From: Dendrobium chrysotoxum
Lineage: Eukaryota > Streptophyta > Magnoliopsida > Asparagales > Orchidaceae
Length of the DNA stretch: 64,000 nt
Direction of reading: 5' to 3'
Assembly (NCBI GenBank): GCA_019925795.1
Contig: CM034314.1
Location: 77,372,780-77,436,779, forward strand
The notes under the pieces are model-generated. The model did not search any database. It saw only the letters and a list, made by a program, of their open reading frames with translations, and was not told the origin of the DNA. Both the position numbers and the translations under genes were made by a program. The first letter of the stretch is position 1. Each line of letters starts with the position of its first letter. Positions 23,896-34,353 of this stretch are shown in pieces.

Positions 23896-24540
23896 TTGAA
23901 AACCAAAAGTAAAACCACAGTTGGTTTAGATACAGTTTCACAGTTTGCTACTTTGATAGCCCAGATGATGGGTGAGGCACAGAGTAGAGTTCCTATTGCC
24001 AGATCTGAAGAGGTAGACAAACATCTACAGATGTTTTTGAGATTGAAGCCTCCGAGATTTGAGGGTACTGTTGAGCCCATAGAGGCAGAGGATTGGTTGA
24101 GGAGGCTGGAAAAGACATTTGACGGTATGCAGTGTCCTCCTGAGAGGAAGGTACCATTAGCATTTTTTCTATTAGATGGTGAGGCAGAGCGCTGGTGGAT
24201 GGGCCAGCAGGAGGAGAAATTTCAAGGGAGATTGAACTCTCTAATTACCTGGGAGGAGTTCTCTGATATGTTTAGAGCCTGGTTTGTACCACCTTCTGCA
24301 CGATAGCAAATGCAGGATACCTTTCTGAGGCTGGTTCAAGGGAGCAGGACAGTTATGCAATATGAAGCAGAGTTCACTGCTTTGGCTAGATATGCTTCAC
24401 AGTTGGTTAGCACTCCTGCAGAGAAGTGCTACAGGTTCCTGAGAGGACTTCGGGATAGTCTAAGACAGCCTCTTATGCCATTTCACATTTCTGTTTCTCT
24501 GAGCTTGTGGAGAGAGCTCATCTGATAGAGAATGACCTGA
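23896..24540 (+). pseudogene. Tekay-like gag
   Basis: The retrotransposon gag core is clear: FEGTVEPIEAEDWLRRLEKT, then EAERWWMG and FLRGLRDSLRQPL. A TAG at 24304-24306 interrupts it between two pieces in the same frame (23896-24306 and 24310-24525), and further stops follow. The first Met-like start at 23896 is preceded by truncated LTR, so the true start is not assured. Confidence 0.85.
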
Positions 24541-24699
24541 TGGCTACTTAGCAGCGATGGACTGCTAGTAGGAAGAGGTTCAGTGGTGAAACTTCTGGTA
24601 GTGGCTTTTCTGGGAAGAAGAGCAGATTTACACTTAGGGATTCTAGGAGAGGTGGACAATCGGTATCTGCAGCAGTCTCTGGCAGCGGCAGCGCAGCCA

Positions 24700-25432
24700 G
24701 TTCTGGTTCTGTTAGTGGGGCACCTGTGTGCTAGAGTTGTGGTCGACGTCATTCTGATCAGTGCTACAGAATGACTGGACAGTGTTTTCGATTTGGTCAA
24801 ACAGGATATCGGGTAGCAGAGTGTCCACAGACAAGATTTGACCGACGTTCTGAGTCTAGATCGGAGAGCTTTGCTAGATCAGAAGGGAGACCGAGGGCAG
24901 TTCCTCTCCGTACTTTTTCTGAGGGATTAGCTAGTAGAGCTGATTGTTTGGGTTTAGTGGTAAGGAGACCATCTGGCAGTAGTCAGAGAGAGCTTAGTAG
25001 TTCTGTAGCTCCAGCTCCAGTTCAGCCACGTGTATATAGTTTGACTCAGCAGGAAGCCCAGGATGCTCCAGATGTTGTGACATGTACGGTTTATATTTCT
25101 GAGCATCCATGTCATATTTTACTTGATTCTGGAGCTAGTCATTCCTTTATTTTCGAACGTTTCTTTGATTCACTACACTTGGCTTCCGTTGCACTACCTG
25201 TTTCTCTTTTTATTATTTTACCGCTGGAGATAGTATGATAGCCAGTAGATTATATTTCTGTGATATTGAGATTTCTGATAAGATGTGAAAATTCAGTTTG
25301 ATTTTACTACCCATTTCCTCATATGATGTTATTCTGGGTATGAATTGGTTGAGTCAGTATGAGACTCAGATTAATTGTTTGAAGAAGCGAGTTACATTAT
25401 TTATGGGTAGTGAAAGTTGTATATTCCAAGGA
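24700..25432 (+). pseudogene. Tekay-like zinc knuckle and aspartic protease
   Basis: The knuckle reads CFRFGQTGYRVAECP, with its second Cys and its His replaced (CCHC lost). The protease motif HILLDSGASHSFI is at about 25115-25150. The second motif VILGMNWLS is at about 25328-25355 in a shifted frame. This is the usual Del/Tekay order, but the copy is dead. Confidence 0.85.
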
Positions 25433-26318
25433 GTTTGAGGTGTTTTATCCTGTTTGATCTCTACATTAGAATATTATGGTGAAATCAGTTTACAAAACGG
25501 ACACCTGACGGTCCCAAAAACCCCACTTGTACCGACACCCCAATTTCTTAAGAAATTTTGACAGTGCCCAAAAATTATGAAAAATTTAGGGAAGCTAAAG
25601 CACGACATTATAAATGTTCTGGCGAAGACGGCTTGTGATTTGGATCTCTTTAAGTTAACCCAAAAAAAATCTTGTAAATTTAAAGGGTTTCACACTTACT
25701 TGATTTGGATCAAATGTAGGGCTATTGGAATTTGAGTCTAGGTTAGAAGATGAATTCATTCTCTTGGTATTAGGTCCAATCAAATCAAATCAAGTGTTTC
25801 AATAACTTTAGGGAAGGTCCTATAGCTTTTGATGCTAGAGGATACAAATTAATATTTAATTTTAATCACATAATCGGATTAGGATATTTACTTGAATTGG
25901 GTTCAAGTAAATGCAAAAAAAAATGAAAGATAAACTCTTGTAAAAAGAGACCTATCACATTTTAGATTAATTTTGTCCTAATCTAAACAAGTGTGTTCTA
26001 ATGGCCTTGAGGAAACCTAGGGCTTGATGTAGGTGGAAGGATAGGTCCAACCTGAATGCAATTTTAGGTAAGAGGGGTTATCAGACACGAGTCCATTAAC
26101 CTGGCGCTTCGTCGTCCTCATGTTTGGGTTTTTAAAGAATCATTCTCAGTCAATGCATTGAATCAGTAATAAAGTTGTACATGCTATATAAAAATATAAT
26201 CACCCACCTCTTTCCCTATCAAAATTCTTCTTCAGAGTTCTTTAAACTCTTAAGTTGCTTTCCTTATAGCACAATCTAATTATCAAGCATGTAAATTTAT
26301 CCTTTTACTCAGGGAAAA
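25433..26318. other. Unassigned AT-rich sequence between pol fragments
   Basis: It separates the protease fragment from a later piece of pol on the same strand, so it probably represents an insertion with loss of most reverse transcriptase sequence. A phrase beginning CAGTTTACAAAACGGACACC near 25486 looks like LTR-type sequence, but I could not find a partner. No open frame of note. Confidence 0.5.
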
Positions 26319-26546
26319 TAAGTTATATGTTAATTTTTCAAAATGTGAATTCTAGTTAAAGGCTTGATTTGTTTTCATGTGATTAGTAGTGAAGGTATTT
26401 TTGTGGATCAGAATAAATTTAAAGCTTATTTAGGATGACCGAGGCCTATTATAGTTTTAGGAGTATGAAGTTTTTTGGGTCTTGCAAGGTATGACAGGCG
26501 ATTTGTGGAGGGATTCTCTCATATTGCTATGCCATTATCAAGGTTA
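26319..26546 (+). pseudogene. Reverse transcriptase C-terminal fragment (Tekay-like)
   Basis: The plus strand translates, with several stops, to NFSKCEF, then EGIFVDQNKFKAYLG, PRPI and RRFVEGFSHIAMPLSRL. That is the conserved stretch between the catalytic box and RNase H. It ends exactly where a minus-strand reverse transcriptase fragment begins. Confidence 0.75.
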
Positions 26547-27090
26547 ATATAAATGAAATGAAATTTGAATAGAACAATCAATGTGATGAATGTTTTCAAA
26601 GCTAAAAAATCTGATGACTGTTTCAAACTCATAATAATCATATCTTATTCTAAAAGCAGTCTTAGCATTGTCTTCCTTTTTTAGTGCACATTGATGATAT
26701 ATAGAACACAAATCAATCTTAAAGAAAATTGTAGCTTCCTCAAGCTGATCAAACAAATCATCAATTTTTGGTAACATGTATTTGTTTTTAATAGTAAGTC
26801 TATTTAATTCTCTGAAATCAATACACATTTTAAAATTTTCATCCTTTTTTCTTTATAAATAATAGTGGAGCTTCACATGTTGATGAGCTAAGCTTGGTAA
26901 ATTCTTTTTCTAATAATTTCTGATAATTGACTTTTTAATTCCTACAACTCTTTTACTGTCATTCTATAAGGTGCTTTAATCAGTGGTTCTGAACCTAGTA
27001 GTAATTCAATAGTAAAATCTATTTCTCTTTCTTATGGCAATCTAGGCAAGTCATCTAAAAAATTAGATTTGATCCCAAAGGTTTTCTAAT
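26544..27090 (-). pseudogene. Reverse transcriptase N-terminal fragment (Tekay-like)
   Basis: The minus strand encodes EREIDFTIELLLGSEPLIKA, then the SSTCEAPLLF block, MCIDFRELNRLTIKNKY and KIDLCSIYHQ, the start of the reverse transcriptase fingers and palm. Stops and frameshifts are present, and it breaks off before the catalytic box. It faces the plus-strand fragment at 26319-26546 head to head. Confidence 0.8.
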
Positions 27091-29050
27091 GCTCTTTAAA
27101 CTCTTTAGAAGTCATTTGGGAAATTCTATGTGAGTTTAGGAAAGCACCGAGCAAGGGGTTGGAAAACTTCCTACGGCTTTTAGGCTAAGGAAGATGGAGG
27201 ATTTTGTATAACTTTGGGTTCATAAAAAATGAGAGGCGATGTGTAACTTAGGAGTTACTAATCAATGAGGGTTCTTTGGACTTTTGTGTTTAAAGAATGT
27301 GAGCTTGATTTGGGTGAATCAAATATAGTCAATTATCAGGATAGGGATATCTAGTTTTGAACTACAAATTACAAAAGCTCTCTGAACTTTTTGTGTTCAA
27401 AGAGAGGGGGTCCATTTTCTTAATTTGGGCTAAGCAAATGAAGGAGATCGCCTATTGATTTTGGCTGAATAAGTGGGTCGATAGAATTTAGGATGTGGTC
27501 CTAAGAGTATCTAGCATTCTCTTAAACTCTTTAGAGATCATTTGGGAACCTTTATTTGAGTTCAGGAAGGCACTAAGCAAAGGGGAGATGACCCAACATA
27601 CGACATTTGGGCTAGTTAGGAGGAGTTTCTGTGGCTTTTAGATGCATAGAATGAAAGGATGATTTGTAACTTTGGGATTATAAATCATAATGGTTCTTTG
27701 AGTTTTTTTGTATTCAAAGAGGGATTCTCGTTCACCTAATCTGGGTTAAGCGAATGAAATGGGCTAGGATTTGGGTCCTAAAATGATCAACTAGATTACT
27801 AGACTTAGGGTTTGGTCCTAAGAATTTTTAATGCTCTCTTGAGCTCCTTAGAGATCATTTGGAAATTTCTAGAAGTGTCCACAAACGACACTGTGCAAGG
27901 GGAGCGGGGTATGTTGACTCATGCTGAATTTGGTTCGACTTGAGCCAAACCTAATCCTAAGGCTTGTCTAAGGGTGGGATATCTCTTAAGTGGTCCTAGG
28001 AATCATGCAATGGGATGCTTGAAGTTTTAGGGAGCTTCAAGGCACCGTGCATAATGAAAGGGAGCTCTTAATTTTTTTAGAATGTTCTAATTCATCTAAA
28101 ATTAAAATGAGGATACCTTTGATTTTAGGGGAAATCTAGAATCACTTTTGGCATGATATAAGAGCCCTAAACGTATGCAAAGTTGATTTGCATTTTTTAG
28201 GAATTTTTGGGATTTAGAGCAATAACTTCTTTTTTTTTAATTGAATATTCAAAGTGTTGAATATGAACCTAATCAACTATGCCCATGGTGAGACTTGCAA
28301 CACAGACCTTAGGAGGTCAATGAGGAGTCTCACAATAATTTAGTTCTTTCTAAATTGATTAAATTTATCTTCAATCACATGCAAAATTCATAAAAGAATA
28401 ATAATCAATTGTTCTAAATTTCCAAAATTTCTAAAAAATTGTGAATCATCTTCACATACTTCTAGGGTTCTTAGAACTTCAAAATTGATCTTATAATTCC
28501 CTCAAGCCAAATAGATGATCATTCCTATTTAAATAAATTGAAAACACTCTAAAAAAATATGAATATTTAGGAGCCCTCTTTCTTTTCATGCATGATGCTT
28601 TAGAGCTCTCCAAAGATTTAAGCACCTCAATGTGCGATCCCTAGGACCCCTTTTGAGCTAGCACATCTTTAGATAAGTCTTAGAGTCGGCCTTTGTTCAA
28701 GTTGAACCAAACTTAACTTGAATCATCCTAAACTCCTCACCTTTGCCTGGAATTTCCTGAACTCTCATAGAGGTTTCCAACTAACCTCTAAATTGTTCAA
28801 GAGAGAACTAGGGATTTTTAGGAACACACCATAAATCCTGTTGGTCCAATTATTGAGCCAAAATCAGTAAATGATCCCACCTTTAGCATAGGATCCCAAA
28901 TTTAACCTCCCACATTTACTTAACCCATGTTGAACAAATGAATCTCTATCTTGAATACAAATTTCAAGGATCCCTTATTGATTCGTAGCCCCAAAGTTAT
29001 AAATCGTTCCTCATTTCTATGGACCAAAAAGTCATAAAAGATCCCTCAAC
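27091..29050. repeat. Degenerate repeats forming a long imperfect inverted repeat
   Basis: A module with CTCTTTAGA(G/A)(A/G)TCATTTGG and a following GTGT(T/C)CAAAGA phrase recurs near 27095, 27520 and 27840. The stretch 27930-28060 is found again as reverse complement at 28600-28720 (shared AGTGGTCCTAGG / GGGGTCCTAGGG core). 27225-27265 recurs inverted at 28975-29030. The whole looks like a degenerate inverted repeat with its centre near 28300. No gene was recognised. Confidence 0.6.
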
Positions 29051-29055
29051 CACCG
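29051..29055. repeat. Target-site duplication CACCG, left copy (element D)
   Basis: CACCG precedes the TGTTGACC start of the 5' LTR and recurs at 53219-53223, directly after the 3' LTR. Confidence 0.95.
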
Positions 29056-29814
29056 TGTTGACCCGCATACTGTAGACAGCAAATAAACAAAAAAAATCCT
29101 ACATACCTGCCTAGTGCCGGAATTCGCACGAAGAAACCGCTTCTCACGCGATTTGCCTCCCACGTTGTCGCTGTCCAGATCCCGTGGATCTCGCAATTCA
29201 CACGTCGACGTCGCCTCACCCCACGATCTCCCTTGGCGTTAAAATGAGACCGAAGCCTCTGCTCTTCGGTTTACTGAACTCACGACACCATCTCCCCTCT
29301 CGCAGCTTCTTCGGCTCCCAGTCCCTGTTCGACTTCGCCTCTCCCGACGGCGCTCCCTTCCTGTCGATCGGAAGTTACGATATTGCGATCGGGAGCAACA
29401 ACAGAGCTCGCCTGCTGTGAAGATTGCGCGAGCTGCTCCTCCGACTCCTTCGTGCAGTTCGACCCCGCTCCTTCGTTGTCGCACGACTTCGCTTCTCCGC
29501 CGTTGCTCAGCTTCGCTCATTCGACGACGCGCCTTCCCGAGTGGATCGGAAGTCACGACATTACGATCGGAGGCAGCGATTAGGAATTAGCCTGCTGTGG
29601 ACTCCCCCGCGTCCCTCGTTGCTGTTCGGCTTCGCCTTGCTCAACGACTCCCTTTCCCGTCTAATCGGACACAACGACGGAAGCTCACTCACTGTGAAGG
29701 TGACTATCTCCCCTCTGCGCACTTCTTCGGCTCAATCCTGTTATAGCAGAGAGAGGAAACAGAGGATTTATTCCTGTGAGCTTTTAAATTCACTAATCCT
29801 GCTCAAATGCTAAA

Positions 29815-30190
29815 CTAATCCTATTCAAAATCAAGTTTAAATCCTACCTAATTATCATTATTTATATTAATTATGAATTAATTTTAACTTATTATAATTA
29901 TTTAATATTAATAGAATTAATTATTAATAATGTTAATTAATCATGATTAATTAATTTTAATTAATTAATATTAATAATTAATTAATTACTTTTAATTTTT
30001 TAATTAATTATAATTAATATCAATTAATTATAATTAATTATTTAATTAATAATAGTTAATTTTTATTAATAATAATTAATTATTTTTAATTAATTATGAT
30101 TACTTCGTTAATAATAATTAATTATATTAATTATTATTAATTGTAATAGTTTTTATTAATTGTAATTAGTTATAATAAATGATAAAGAAA
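29815..30190. repeat. AT-rich low-complexity block in the 5' LTR
   Basis: About 375 bp made almost entirely of TTAATTA-type words, sharply bounded by GC-rich sequence on both sides. The same block is at about 48959-49334 in the 3' LTR. Confidence 0.9.
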
Positions 30191-30289
30191 TGTACTCCCC
30201 TCTTGCCCCGCGAGCCGACACCGTCGCCGACGACGCACGCAAGGTAAGTCTCAAATCCTGTCCTCGACGCACTTGATGCGCTGGCGGAC

Positions 30290-31045
30290 CTCCTATACGC
30301 GCTCTTGTAGCACGGTGGGGGGGAATCCAGTGCAACAGGTACGATGAGGCAGGTAAGCCCTATACGCGCTCTTGTAGCGTGGTGGGGACAGTCCTCGACA
30401 TCGACATCAGCGCCGTCAACCCCGCACAGGTATAATCCCTAAACTCAGATCCCTATTCTCGTCATTTGCAGCGGACCGGCAAACCACCTATACGCGCTCT
30501 TGTAGCACGGTAGGAGGAAACCCGGTGCGGTGCTTACAACGAGGAGGGGAATCACCCAGATTCCCATTTTCGGTGTTTGCGGCGGACCGGCAAACCACCT
30601 ATACGCGCTCTTGTAGCACGGTAGGAGGAAACCCGGTGCGGTGCTTACAACGAGGAGGGGAATCACCCAGTTTCCCATTTTCGGTGTTTGCGGCGGACCG
30701 GCAAACCACCTATACGCGCTCTTGTAGCACGGTAGGAGGAAACCCGGTGCGGTGCTTACAACGAGGAGGGGAATCACCCAAAATCCCATTTTCGGTGTTT
30801 GCGGCGGACCGGAGAACCACCTATACGCGCTCTTGTAGCACGGTAGGAGGGAGCCCGGTGCGAGGCATACGACGAGGTGGGTAAGCTCTATACACGCTCT
30901 TGTAGCGTGGTAGGGAAAACCACTGGTGCTCTCGTACTGTTACTGTTGGATGACCCCATACACGCTCTTGTAGCGTGGTGGGATGAAAGATGTACGGCCG
31001 CGGTGTCTAAAGACACCTACCATACACGCTCTTGTAGCGTGGTGG
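30290..31045. repeat. 111-bp tandem array and dispersed hairpin motif in the 5' LTR
   Basis: Four copies of a 111-bp unit start at 30471, 30582, 30693 and 30804, each with GCGGACCGG. The motif CGCTCTTGTAGC occurs nine times from about 30299 to 31045. In its later copies it is a clean dyad, CACGCT-CTTGT-AGCGTG (for example 30893-30909). Since 111 is a multiple of three, two frames stay open across the array, giving false ORFs on both strands. Confidence 0.9.
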
Positions 31046-32141
31046 GAAGGCCCAGCTCCCTACATTTCCCCCCAAACGGGGGATATGCCGGGATGCTGCC
31101 GAAATTTTCACTAAAGTACACAAAACCTGGACAATAAAGGACATCTAACTTGAACAACAATTAAGAGGGTCAATACTCAAACAAGAAGTGCATAGAGCTC
31201 AGACCATCAGGGAACTGAATCCGAGCTGAACAAGCAAGGGACTTGAACTGAACTGCAGAGAACCGAGTCCTAAATGCCAAAATCAGGGGACTCGCAGTGG
31301 ACTTCCAAGTGAAATTGACTTAAACATCAGTCAATTGCAAAAGTACAAGTACTACCCACCTGCAGCAATCAAAGATTTATCATGCAAATAACTACGCCTG
31401 TTGATTGAGAAAGGCAACGCTGGCAATCGATAGTGGAGGGCCCGTAGCTGCAAACAAGTACGATTAACACCACCTGAAATTAATGAAAGGTGGATATGGT
31501 ACAATTATTCTCCTACAAACACTTCAGGGAAATCGTATTGGATATGGCTGGCCCCTGCTGATAAGTACAACTCATTTGTGGATAACAACAGCGGGTACGT
31601 TGTGATCATGGAGAACCCCTGTGGGCACAAATGTATACAAGGGCATGTGATGAGTAGGAATACCAGCTGACTTCTCAAGCAGAGTCGACCAGCATGAGGG
31701 ACATCTCCTGTAAAAAAAATGGAAGAGATGTTTGAACAAATTCGAACTAAACTTCCTGGTGTTCCAAAGTTTCTTCTTAGATGGAAGAGATGTTTGAACA
31801 AATTCGAACTAAACTTCCTGGTGTTCCAAAGTTTCTTCAAGAAATAATGCCAGAATGAAGGAGCAGCTTATTGATTCCTATGTGAGTCATAGACCCGATT
31901 CCCGGTGAATAGGAAAAGGGAGTCTATAACAGAACAAGGAGGTACATTGTGGCAATCAGGTGACGACACTACGATTTACCTGTAAGCAAGAACAGGGAAT
32001 CGGTAGTAAGAGGTCACGGGTTACTAAAGCCAGACGCCACACCGCCGAATTTGTAACCTTCGTACAAGCAAGCAAAAGGCACCAACAGAACCCAAAATGC
32101 AATCATGTGCATCTAGCGCTAGTAACCACCAGCTGGACACC

Positions 32142-32605
32142 CCTCCTGCCACAAATGCAGAGGGTTTCACTCTAGTGTCACCTGACACTGCTATTCTATT
32201 TCCAAATCCTCCTGCCACAAATGCAGAGGGTTTCACTCTAGTGTCACCTGACACTGCTATTCTATTTCCAAATCCTCCTGCCACAAATGCAGAGGGTTTC
32301 ACTCTAGTGTCACCTGACACTGCTATTCTATTTCCAAATCCTCCTGCCACAAATGCAGAGGGTTTCACTCTAGTGTCACCTGACACTGCTATTCTATTTC
32401 CAAATCCTCCTGCCACAAATGCAGAGGGTTTCACTCTAGTGTCATCTGACACTGCTATTCTATTTTTAAATCCTCTTGCTGTATAAGCAGAGGGTTTCAC
32501 TCTAGTATGCCATTAGACATTGCTATCGTATTCCAAATCATCCTGTTGTATAAGCAAAGGGTTTTACTCTAGTATATCATTTGATACTATGATCGTATTA
32601 TGTGA
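32142..32605. repeat. 66-bp tandem array in the 5' LTR
   Basis: Five near-identical 66-bp units start at 32142, 32208, 32274, 32340 and 32406, followed by two degenerate ones. Each carries AGGGTTTCACTCTAGTGTCA and an inner dyad GTGTCACCTGACAC. The period is a multiple of three, which keeps frames open on both strands. Confidence 0.9.
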
Positions 32606-32881
32606 AGTATATCTAATGACAAACACCCGCATGGGCCCCGGCGAGCGTGTTATTGGTACACACGTGACGTCTAGGGATGCTGCGCGGGTCAATAAGTGAA
32701 TTCAAGTTCGAGCCCGATCCTTCTATTCAGGTAGGTAGGAGTTGACACAGCTCGAACTATTAAATAAATATACGATCGCGAGGTCGACCGAGATATTTAT
32801 TTTATACGTTCATATTAGGCCTTCAAGGCCTATAATCAAGAGAATTCACTAACAAAGGCATAAAGCCCATGAAACCCGATC

Positions 32882-32928
32882 CTCTATCAATAGCTTGATA
32901 GAGTCGACAAGGTTTAACCTATAAATAC
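32882..32928 (+). promoter_or_regulatory. Probable sense LTR promoter: palindrome plus TATA box
   Basis: A perfect 9-bp palindrome, CTCTATCAA-TAGC-TTGATAGAG, lies at 32882-32903. Sixteen bases later comes CTATAAATAC (32919-32928), the standard plant TATA form. Transcription would start about 30 bp downstream, near 32950, leaving about 1.1 kb of R-U5. The same arrangement is at about 52026-52072 in the 3' LTR. Promoter function is inferred. Confidence 0.65.
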
Positions 32929-34081
32929 AAACAACCCCTTTCACCCCGATGATGGCCGTGTTGAATGAAAATATCAACCGGAGGGGTCCATTTCAAATAT
33001 CTCAAAGTACCACCCAAATTCCCTACAAAATTCAATCTTCTAAAAAATCCCAAAATCCAAAAATCTTTCCAACTCCAGATATTTAAAAATTGAAATCCAA
33101 CTATCAAACCGCTTAAAGCGAAATCCATCCATCCTCCGCAACAGTTTGCCGAGGTGGACAAGTTAAAATTTACTTCAGCTCGCAAAGAGCTAATGCCTAG
33201 TCGAAAATATCACTAGGATCCATTCTCAAACAATCTCTTGCCAGCAAGGACGTGGTACGAGTCCTCTAACCGGCAGCTTCGCCTCCAAATGGCACTGCAG
33301 GATAAATGGTTATGACTCGGGGCCCTCTGAACCAGGTGGTCGTCGCCAAATGGCACCATTATATTATGGTCATGGCCAGAGCCCGTATGTTCCCCAATGG
33401 CATCAAATTCTTGAGATATGAATCAATAGGATATGATCGATAGGGCACAAAGCCCTCTGTTAGCTAAGGTGGATTCAAATTTGTCCCCTTAGACAAATAT
33501 TCCCCCCAGGTCTACAAGGTACCCTTGGACGAAGCAACCCATGGCTGCCGACAAGGATCCTTCTGTCAGGTTGGGTCGACTACCTCCTCTGACTAAGTAG
33601 ACCAGGGACCACGATGCCCCGGGACGACGGAACCATGGGATCTTGATCGGGTCTATCATCCATTCCCCCTCCATCCGCTTTAAGTGCAAGATGGTGACAT
33701 TTCCAATTTTAAATATGAAATCTCAAAATCTTCCAATCTTCCAAATTCTCAAACTTTCCAAAACCCCAAACCCATGCTGCTACTATATGCCAGATACGTG
33801 TCTCTACGTATCTGATTGACGACTAGCCTTAATCGAAAGTTCTCTCTCGTTACCGGGAGGGGTAATTAACTATAGGGGCTTGCGCCTATAGGAAACCAGA
33901 ACTCAGATCATAAAGTCCTCGCAAAATGAGGGCGAAATCTCTGGGTAGTGTCTTATCTACTATCTCATCTGCCTTCCAAAATTTACCCCGGAACTTAGTT
34001 CTTTAAAACTCCCCCCCCGAAGAAAGCAAAACCAAAAAGCGGGCGGAGGCCGGGGCCGAATTTTCGGAGCCCACAGATTTC

Positions 34082-34099
34082 TGGCGACTCCGCTGGGGA
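34082..34099 (+). promoter_or_regulatory. Element D primer-binding site (tRNA-Arg)
   Basis: Six bases after the LTR end the plus strand reads TGGCGACTCCGCTGGGGA. This is complementary to the acceptor end of plant tRNA-Arg(ACG) plus CCA with about one mismatch. Ogre and other Tat elements are known to use tRNA-Arg. Confidence 0.85.
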
Positions 34100-34353
34100 T
34101 TGGTTTCTCTTTCCATCTCTGGCTAGCCATTCATAGGCTATAGTAGCAAGCAAATTAATATGGGCTAAAATCTTTCAAATTTCTTGAAAAATCAACATTT
34201 TTTAAAATCTTCATCGAAGATTTGATGAGCAGGGTTTTAACTCTATTTTAATTTTCCTGCTTCTATTATTGGTTCTGCGTAATTTCTGTTATTTGAAAGT
34301 GTGGGGTGATGTATCAATTTTGATTACTAACCCCTGCCTTTCATTTATGTAGA
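34100..34353. other. Element D leader between primer site and ORF1
   Basis: These 254 bp have no open frame of note. The sequence just before the ORF1 ATG (TTTCATTTATGTAG at 34339-34352) resembles a splice acceptor, so a leader intron is possible. No donor was assigned. Confidence 0.5.

Larger units (their letters stand above)
23573..25432 (+). mobile_element. Fragment of a Tekay/Del-like Ty3 retrotransposon (LTR start, gag, protease)
   Basis: It opens with TGTCACAATCC, a plausible LTR start similar in style to LTR B. About 320 bp later gag coding sequence begins, so most of the LTR and leader is missing. Gag, a damaged zinc knuckle and the protease follow in the plus direction. Coding similarity stops near 25432 after the second protease motif. 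No partner LTR was found downstream. Confidence 0.75.
29056..34075 (+). repeat. Element D 5' LTR
   Basis: It starts TGTTGACCCGC and ends GGAGCCCACA. In order it holds a GC-rich first 760 bp, an AT-rich block (29815-30190), a 111-bp tandem array, a 62-bp duplication (31722-31850), a 66-bp tandem array, a plant-type TATA box near 32920, and a presumed R-U5 region ending with CCCCCCCC and a GC-rich end. The many small open frames inside are translations of these repeats and are not annotated as genes. Confidence 0.95.

Noticed and set aside
29184..29813. GC-rich open frames at the start of the 5' LTR (and at 48326-48931)
   Set aside because: They lie in LTR sequence, occur identically in both LTRs, and show no domain. 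They are overlapped by frames on the other strand.
30445..31137. Overlapping open frames on both strands with a 37-residue period
   Set aside because: They are translations of the 111-bp LTR repeat, whose length is a multiple of three. The same frames recur in the 3' LTR.
32024..32500. Repetitive open frames (22-residue period) on both strands, resembling a repeat protein
   Set aside because: They are produced by the 66-bp LTR array and duplicated exactly in the 3' LTR. There is no start context or neighbouring gene.
32142..32605. Regular repeats that could suggest a CRISPR array
   Set aside because: The units are contiguous with no unique spacers, and the context is a plant retrotransposon LTR.
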